Shown one piece after another: positions 59,076 to 64,000 of a stretch of 64,000 bases of DNA; position 1 is the stretch's first letter, and each line of letters begins with the position of its first letter. Origin of the DNA: Prochlorococcus marinus subsp. marinus str. CCMP1375 (lineage in GTDB: Bacteria; Cyanobacteriota; Cyanobacteriia; PCC-6307; Cyanobiaceae); NCBI RefSeq assembly GCF_000007925.1, contig NC_005042.1, positions 558,001 through 622,000 on the forward strand. The letters run 5' to 3'. Under the pieces are notes generated by a model. That model saw only the letters and a list, made by a program, of their open reading frames with translations, made no database searches and had not been told where the DNA came from. Position numbers and translations under genes: made by a program.

Positions 59076-59714
59076 ATGAATTTTACTAAATTTCTCCTTA
59101 TCGATTGTGCTCTGGTCCTTATAGGACTTGCTTGGATATTAATACTTCAATTTCAGAAAGATCAAACTTCTCTAGTTTTAAATCTCAATGGCAACAAAAA
59201 AATTGATCAAAGATTTACAAAATTTCCAAGCTTAGACAAACTATTAGAGCTTGAAAAGTTGTCTAGACAGAAAGGAAGTGGAATAGAACTTGACTCTTTA
59301 ATTGGTCTCTGGAAATTTGTATCTGTTTGGAAAAAAGGAACTGATAATGAAGACAAGATGTCTAGCTCATTGCTTCGACTTTTTTCTGCAAGCTTAGAAC
59401 TAAAAAAACAGCAAGTAAATGAAGACCTTTTGAAATTTGATCTTTCTAATTCTATCCAGTTTGGAAAGTTGTCAATCAGATTTATCGGCTCTGGCTGGTT
59501 AAAAGGTTCTCAACCTCTTTTGCCATTCTTTTTTGAACGAATTGAACTTAAATTAGGCGAAATCATTTTGTTTAGTCGAGCACTTGAAATTCCTAATGAA
59601 AAAGATAGCCCCTTTTTTGCTCTTATTGGTATGGGAGACCATGGGGAATGGCTTTCTGCAAGAGGAAGAGGAGGAGGCTTGGCCCTTTGGACGAAAGATG
59701 ATGCGTCTAAATAA
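59076..59714 (+). CDS. Membrane-anchored hypothetical protein, 212 aa
   Basis: An N-terminal helix (FLLIDCALVLIGLAWILILQ) is followed by a mostly beta domain: SLIGLWKFVSVWKKGTD, SSLLRLFSASLELKK, and GEWLSARGRGGGLALWTKDD at the end. The layout of short strands with GLW and the final RGGGLALW loosely recalls PAP/fibrillin-type lipid-binding proteins, but this is only a resemblance. No clear partner. Confidence 0.55.
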   Translation: MNFTKFLLIDCALVLIGLAWILILQFQKDQTSLVLNLNGNKKIDQRFTKFPSLDKLLELEKLSRQKGSGIELDSLIGLWKFVSVWKKGTDNEDKMSSSLLRLFSASLELKKQQVNEDLLKFDLSNSIQFGKLSIRFIGSGWLKGSQPLLPFFFERIELKLGEIILFSRALEIPNEKDSPFFALIGMGDHGEWLSARGRGGGLALWTKDDASK

Positions 59715-59847
59715 TAAACCGTTTTTGTTGAAGATCAGATCTTGTATTCGAGAACTATTTATTGCTGAACCACGAGTTTGCATTCTAGGATTAGAACCCA
59801 AGTGGAAGAAATCGCTTACGCATCAAGACATAACTATGACTTTTTAA
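59698..59847 (+). CDS. Possible small basic protein, 49 aa
   Basis: ATG 59698, overlapping the end of the 212-aa gene by 17 bases, gives MMRLNNKPFLLKIRSCIREL, then FIAEPRVCILGLEPKWKKSL and an ITMTF end. The composition is protein-like. It overlaps the convergent ATPase gene by 14 bases, which weakens the case. Confidence 0.4.
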   Translation: MMRLNNKPFLLKIRSCIRELFIAEPRVCILGLEPKWKKSLTHQDITMTF

Positions 59848-60583
59848 TTTGATTTAAGAATTGTCTACTCCTCTTATGTTGTGCATTTGCAAAGAAAATC
59901 TCAGGTGAAGATGTTTCTACTACTTTGCCTGAGTCCATAAATAAAACTTTATCGCCTACTTCTTTTGCAAAGTTGATTTCATGAGTTACTACAACCATTG
60001 TCATTCCTCGCTTTGCCAAGATTTTCATTGCATCTAAAACTTCGTTGACTCGCTCTGGATCTAATGCACTGGTTGGCTCATCAAACAAAAGTAATTCTGG
60101 GTTCATAGCTAGGGCCCTTGCTATTGCTACTCTTTGCTGCTCCCCCCCACTAAGTTGGCTGGGGTATTTCTTAGCATGTGAAGCTATGCCCATTTGGGAA
60201 AGTAGGTTAATTGCATGTGCTTCAGCTTCTATCTTTCGACGTTTTTGTACTTTGATCGGAGCAAGGGTTATATTTTCTAAAATAGATAGGTGTGGAAATA
60301 AATTAAATTGTTGAAAAACCATCCCAACTCTTTTTCTTATTCTACGAATGTTGTGCTCGTCATTATTTCTTGCACTCAATTGAATTCCCAAGACATTTAA
60401 CTCACCAGAGTCAAATGTTTCAAGGCCATTAAATGTGCGAATAAGTGTGCTTTTGCCTGACCCTGAAGGACCCATCACTACAAGTACCTTACCTTGCTCA
60501 ATTTCAATGGAAACATTGTCAAGAGCTCGTATGCCCGTTGTATAGGATTTGATGAGTTTTTTGGCTGTAATTATAGGGCTCAT
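59834..60583 (-). CDS. aapP: Polar amino-acid ABC transporter ATP-binding protein
   Basis: This is the cytoplasmic ATPase of an amino-acid importer. The 249-residue protein has Walker A GPSGSGKST at 38-46, the ABC signature LSGGEQQR at 144-151, Walker B ending LLFDEPTSALDPE around 165-177, and the switch His in VVVTHEINFAKEVGD. The QQFNLFPHL and NPELLLFDEP wording is typical of the GlnQ/AapP/BgtA type. It starts 6 bases after the AapM-like permease and completes a four-gene operon. Confidence 0.93.
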   Translation of the reverse strand: MSPIITAKKLIKSYTTGIRALDNVSIEIEQGKVLVVMGPSGSGKSTLIRTFNGLETFDSGELNVLGIQLSARNNDEHNIRRIRKRVGMVFQQFNLFPHLSILENITLAPIKVQKRRKIEAEAHAINLLSQMGIASHAKKYPSQLSGGEQQRVAIARALAMNPELLLFDEPTSALDPERVNEVLDAMKILAKRGMTMVVVTHEINFAKEVGDKVLFMDSGKVVETSSPEIFFANAQHKRSRQFLNQIKKS

Positions 60584-60589
60584 GAATTG

Positions 60590-61609
60590 TTAGAGATTTC
60601 GTCTATTAATGGACAGTTTTTGCTCAAGATTTCTTGCCAGAAGGGCCATTATCATGCAAACAAGCCAGTAGATTGCTGCGAGCCAAACATAAACTTCTAT
60701 GTAACGGCCAATGAATTCTGGATTTGCAAGAAGACTTCGGCCAATTCCCAGCAATTCTACTAATCCTAAAATAGCCATTAAAGAAGTGTTTTGAAGTAGG
60801 CCAATAGCCTGATTAGTTAGAGCTGGCAAAGCAATTCTTAGTGCTTGTGGTAAAACAATGAATTGAGTGATTTGAATATTATTAAGTCCAATTGCTTTCC
60901 CGGCTTCTATTTGAGTATTTGGGATTGCCTGCAATCCTCCACGTATATCTTCGGCTATATATGCTGAGACAAATAAAGTAAAAGCAATTGCAGCTCTCCA
61001 TACTCGACTTATTTCTATTCCTACAGGAAGGAATAAAGGTATAAGTAGTTGTCCAAAGAAAAGTACTGAGATAAGAGGAACAGATCTCATTGCATCAATA
61101 TATATCGAACTAATTTTTTTAATTATTGATAATTTACTTTGTCTGCCCAGTGCTAAAGCTACTCCTAAAGGTAAAGAAAATAATGCGCTAGACGCTGTTA
61201 ATAAAATTGTTAGTGTTAATCCACCCCAATATCTACTTGCAATTGGGAGAAGTCCTAGCCCTCCAGCAAGAAGGTAAATACCTATAGGAGTAATGGAGAT
61301 CCAAGCAAAGGGAAGTGATTTCCCAATCCATCTCCATTTAGATTCACAAAGCGTAAGAGCCGTTAAAATGATAATCAGCACTATCCATAGAGCAGGTCGC
61401 CATCGCTGCGTTAGTGGATAACTGCCAAAAAGATATAAAGGAAGGTTTAGATTTACTACTCCCCAATCAGCAACAAATAATACCCATTTTGCTGTTGAGA
61501 TTATAATGGAAAGAATTATAATTGTAATTATTAGGCTTATTATTAAATTAGATATACTAGAAAATCTTAGTTGCTTTAATCTAATGGCAATTTCACGATC
61601 TAATCTCAT
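60590..61609 (-). CDS. aapM: Amino-acid ABC transporter permease (AapM/NatH-like)
   Basis: This is a 339-residue permease. A long N-terminal region has two helices (LIISLIITIIILSIIISTAK and SYPLTQRWRPALWIVLIIIL). The His/Glu-type permease core follows, with the coupling loop around EAGKAIGLNNIQITQFIVLP. The last part (LLQNTSLMAILGLVELLGIG) is typical of amino-acid permeases. The long N-terminus distinguishes it from the shorter partner. It lies 17 bases after the AapQ-like gene. Confidence 0.9.
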   Translation of the reverse strand: MRLDREIAIRLKQLRFSSISNLIISLIITIIILSIIISTAKWVLFVADWGVVNLNLPLYLFGSYPLTQRWRPALWIVLIIILTALTLCESKWRWIGKSLPFAWISITPIGIYLLAGGLGLLPIASRYWGGLTLTILLTASSALFSLPLGVALALGRQSKLSIIKKISSIYIDAMRSVPLISVLFFGQLLIPLFLPVGIEISRVWRAAIAFTLFVSAYIAEDIRGGLQAIPNTQIEAGKAIGLNNIQITQFIVLPQALRIALPALTNQAIGLLQNTSLMAILGLVELLGIGRSLLANPEFIGRYIEVYVWLAAIYWLVCMIMALLARNLEQKLSINRRNL

Positions 61610-61626
61610 AATAATATCTCTTAATT

Positions 61627-62535
61627 TTAATAATTAATTCGAGTGCTAAGTATTAACTTGTTGACCATTTCCATTAAGCTGCTAATTATAATGTTTAAGA
61701 ATAGGAAGCTTAAGAGTAAGAGAATAAAACACTCAATAGCTCTTCCTGTCTGGTTAATGATAGTATCATTGACTGCGTATATATCTGCATAACCAATAGC
61801 TATAGCTAAGGTGCTATTTTTAGCTAAATTCAAATATTGACTTGTTAGTCCTGGTATGATCGCAGGAAGGGCTTGTGGAATTATTATTTTGTAGAGACCA
61901 TGAATATCAGAAAGGCCAAGGCTTTTAAATGCTTCCCATTGTCCCCTTGGAACTGAGTTAATGCCGCCACGTACAACTTCTGCAATATATGCACCTGTAA
62001 AGACACTTAATCCAAGTAATAATGCTGAGAATTCAGCAGATAAATTTATTCCTAATAGATTTATCCCCTGATTAGATATACTTAATATACCTCTTAATGG
62101 AGCAATTGCTTTATCTTTGAGACCTAAAAATCCAACAAAATACCAAAACATCAGTTGTAGTAAAAGCGGAGTTTGCCGAATTATAGTGATATATCCAGTT
62201 GATATTAGATTAAGAAGTATGTTTGTACCTATGCGAGCTATGCCGACGAAGAAGCCTATAAATGTGGCAATAAATAGTGAAGCAAAAATTACTTTTAAGC
62301 TATTTAGCCAGCCTATAAATAAAGCCCAAGCGTAACTATCTGAAGGAGAGAAAGGTAAAGAATGCTCGGCTAGAGCAAAACTCGCAGGTCGAAGTAGCCA
62401 GCTGTAGTTAAATCCAAGCCCTGTATTATATAGATTGACTATAATATTATTAATTAATATACTCAATAAACCGATTACTAATAAAAGTAATCCTATTTGT
62501 AACCAGTTAGATTTTGATATCTTCATTCTTTTCAA
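61627..62535 (-). CDS. aapQ: Amino-acid ABC transporter permease (AapQ/NatG-like)
   Basis: This is a 302-residue permease. The N-terminal helix (WLQIGLLLLVIGLLSILINN) is followed by a periplasmic insert (LGFNYSWLLRPASFALAEHS). The coupling loop is GQWEAFKSLGLSDIHGLYKI and the core ends near LAKNSTLAIAIGYADIYAVN. It forms a heterodimer with the AapM-like subunit in the family. It is the second gene of the operon, 22 bases after the binding protein. Confidence 0.9.
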   Translation of the reverse strand: MKRMKISKSNWLQIGLLLLVIGLLSILINNIIVNLYNTGLGFNYSWLLRPASFALAEHSLPFSPSDSYAWALFIGWLNSLKVIFASLFIATFIGFFVGIARIGTNILLNLISTGYITIIRQTPLLLQLMFWYFVGFLGLKDKAIAPLRGILSISNQGINLLGINLSAEFSALLLGLSVFTGAYIAEVVRGGINSVPRGQWEAFKSLGLSDIHGLYKIIIPQALPAIIPGLTSQYLNLAKNSTLAIAIGYADIYAVNDTIINQTGRAIECFILLLLSFLFLNIIISSLMEMVNKLILSTRINY

Positions 62536-62557
62536 TGTATAATAATTGACTACATAT

Positions 62558-63625
62558 TCAGTTAAAGGGGGGAGCTATCTGCACTCCTCCCTTGTTGTAT
62601 AGTTTGTTTAATCCTCTAGGAATAGGTACCTCACTATTTATACCCAGATGCCTATTATAAATTTCTCCATAATTACCAGTTGAACTTATTACTTTAACAA
62701 CAAAGTCATTAGCGAGGCCAATCTTTTCTCCTAGATCTCCTTCAACACCAAGAAATCTTCTTAAGGATTTCATTTGAGGATTATTTTGTGCAATTTGGAG
62801 CTTCTCTTTGATATTACCTTTTGTTATGCCTTGTTCTTCAGCAGAGATAAGGGAGAAAATTACCCATCGCATAGCATCACTTAATTTTTGATCGCCTCCT
62901 GAGGAGGCAGGTGCGAGTGGTTCTTTGCTTAAAATGTCATTAAGAATAATGTGATCTTCGGGCTTTGGGAATCCAGATCTAGCAGCAGCTAATTGAGATC
63001 GATCTGATGTCATTGCTGAGCATCTACCTTGTAAATATCCAGCGACCACCTGATTTAAGTCTTGGTATTTAATTGGAGTATAAGGAAGTGATATTGCTTC
63101 AAATGCATCATTGATATTTTGCTCTGTTGTGGTTCCTGATCCAACACAAATTGATTTGTTTGCAAGGCTTTCTATGGTATTGATTCTGCTATTTCTTTTA
63201 ACCATCAACCCTTGCCCATCATGAAAGATGACAGGGGCAAAAGTAAGTCCATTCCCTCCTATGGAATCTCTACTGAGATTGAAAGTAGTGTTTCTTGATA
63301 GCAAATCTATCTCCCCAGTTCTTACTGCTGTGAACCTTTCTGCTGCTGTTAAAGGCCTGTATTGAACTCTTTTTGAATCTCCAATAAAAGCTGCAGCAAA
63401 TGCTTTGCAAATGTCTATATCCAATCCTTGATATGTGCCATCGGTCTCAAGAAAACTGAATCCAGGAATTTTTCCGCTTACTCCACATATTAGTGAATTT
63501 CGCTTTTTGATTAATTGAAGCCTAGACGCATTCCTTTCACCAGTGCTTGCACATCCAGTCAATAGGATGGAAAGAGTCATCATCCCTGAAAAAAATCTTT
63601 TGATTTTCATTGATTGCTTCTTCAA
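62558..63625 (-). CDS. aapJ: Amino-acid ABC transporter substrate-binding lipoprotein (AapJ/NatF-like)
   Basis: This 355-residue protein captures the amino acid outside the inner membrane. The N-terminus has a lipobox LLTGC with Cys25. The mature part has the class 3 binding-protein pattern: ICGVSGKIPGFSFLETDGTY, YQGLDIDICKAFAAAFIG, AVRTGEIDLLSRNTTFNLSR and ICVGSGTTTEQN. Cyanobacterial NatF-type proteins bind acidic and neutral polar amino acids. It is the first gene of the operon, so a promoter should lie in 63626-63700. The substrate is not determined by the sequence. Confidence 0.92.
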   Translation of the reverse strand: MKKQSMKIKRFFSGMMTLSILLTGCASTGERNASRLQLIKKRNSLICGVSGKIPGFSFLETDGTYQGLDIDICKAFAAAFIGDSKRVQYRPLTAAERFTAVRTGEIDLLSRNTTFNLSRDSIGGNGLTFAPVIFHDGQGLMVKRNSRINTIESLANKSICVGSGTTTEQNINDAFEAISLPYTPIKYQDLNQVVAGYLQGRCSAMTSDRSQLAAARSGFPKPEDHIILNDILSKEPLAPASSGGDQKLSDAMRWVIFSLISAEEQGITKGNIKEKLQIAQNNPQMKSLRRFLGVEGDLGEKIGLANDFVVKVISSTGNYGEIYNRHLGINSEVPIPRGLNKLYNKGGVQIAPPFN

Positions 63626-63879
63626 TAATCTTTAACAGAAATTCTATTTAGCGAAAGAACTAACCCAAAGGCTTTACTTTCTCCTTCATCATTAGTTGTG
63701 ATAATTACTTCTTAAAACCTATAAGCGTTAATCAACGGAAACTTCTGGGGCAACTAATTTTAAGAGGAGGCTGTAGCGTATTTATTGAATCAATGACTTT
63801 TTGATAAACTGCAAATGATGGATTTTTAAGGCAGAGTCAGTTTGATAAAGGGTAAGAGTGCTTGAATAATTAAAAACTT

Positions 63880-64000
63880 TTGGATAAACAAGTGGCTGAA
63901 AGGAATCCCGCTGCAGATAAAAAAGCAGCAGCTGAAAGGAAGGCCGCTGCAGATAAAAAAGCAGCCGCTGAAAGGAAGGCCGCTGCAGATAAAAAAGCAG
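63880..64000 (+). CDS. Lys/Ala-repeat protein, 5' part (runs off window)
   Basis: The frame is open from a TTG at 63880 (GTG 63892 is an alternative; no ATG is seen) to the end of the window. The translation is VAERNPAADKKA followed by repeated AERKAAADKKAA units. This is a highly charged, helix-forming sequence like the tail of histone H1-like proteins or a long coiled coil. The rest lies outside the window. Confidence 0.5.
   Translation, partial: MDKQVAERNPAADKKAAAERKAAADKKAAAERKAAADKKA
63895..64000 (+). repeat. 36-bp tandem repeats at window end
   Basis: Units of 36 bases (GCTGAAAGGAAGGCCGCTGC and the rest) encode 12-residue AERKAAADKKAA blocks. About three copies are visible and the array continues beyond the window. 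Confidence 0.7.

Noticed and set aside
1-64000. CRISPR arrays, rRNA genes and intact insertion sequences
   Set aside because: I looked for regularly spaced repeats, conserved rRNA segments and transposase DDE or HUH motifs and saw none.

Overview
The window looks like a low-GC marine picocyanobacterium, almost certainly Prochlorococcus or a very close relative. The DNA is AT-rich, genes are short and tightly packed, there are many tiny single-helix membrane proteins, a mini high-light-inducible protein is present, and families typical of marine cyanobacteria (DUF3764, DUF2839, DUF3303) occur. I cannot fix the strain.

Layout. 1-4.4 kb is ordinary chromosome: the phosphate transporter genes pstC-pstA-pstB (minus strand) behind a candidate Pho box, then a complete tRNA-Pro(UGG) gene at 4384-4457. 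From this tRNA to about 43.5 kb lies a genomic island. Its markers are five partial or decayed copies of the tRNA-Pro 3' end (about 30.4, 39.2, 40.6, 41.6 and 43.4 kb) and pieces of at least three broken tyrosine-recombinase genes (about 5.9-6.2, 13.7-13.9 and 39.4-39.9 kb). This is the signature of tRNA-targeted integrative elements (tycheposons) known from Prochlorococcus.

Island cargo is mostly defence-like. (i) 7.3-11.6 kb: two small unknown proteins followed by a large RecB-like nuclease/superfamily 1 helicase fusion. (ii) 11.9-12.8 kb: a two-gene operon with a possible helix-turn-helix protein. (iii) 13.9-20.0 kb: a complete-looking retron, with a retron-type reverse transcriptase, a SWIM zinc-finger protein, a large helical-repeat protein and, just upstream of the operon, a structured RNA with matching a1/a2 ends and a very long palindromic msd-like stem. 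The gene content matches the type XIII (ARM + WHSWIM) class. (iv) 20.1-25.6 kb: two paralogous membrane-anchored proteins with cyAbrB-like domains and acidic leucine-rich-variant repeats, sharing a near-identical 465-bp duplication. (v) 25.9-30.3 kb: small genes, including a Cys-rich zinc-ribbon protein, an IF2-N-like mini-protein, a histone-H1-like Lys/Ala protein and a three-gene operon of exported proteins. (vi) 30.6-36.6 kb: a DNA methyltransferase, a helicase and a GIY-YIG nuclease in one operon, a restriction-like cassette.

From 40 to 59 kb the window holds many small hypothetical and membrane proteins. Among them are recognisable housekeeping or stress genes: SYLF, HesB/IscA-like, cupin lipoprotein, SRAP/HMCES-like peptidase, NmrA-like reductase, LapA-like and Hli. 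Strong hairpins around 53.9-54.2 kb suggest small RNAs or stacked terminators. 59.8-63.6 kb is a complete polar amino-acid ABC transporter operon (minus strand). The window ends inside a Lys/Ala-repeat gene.

All functions come from motif reading by eye. No alignment or structure prediction was run.
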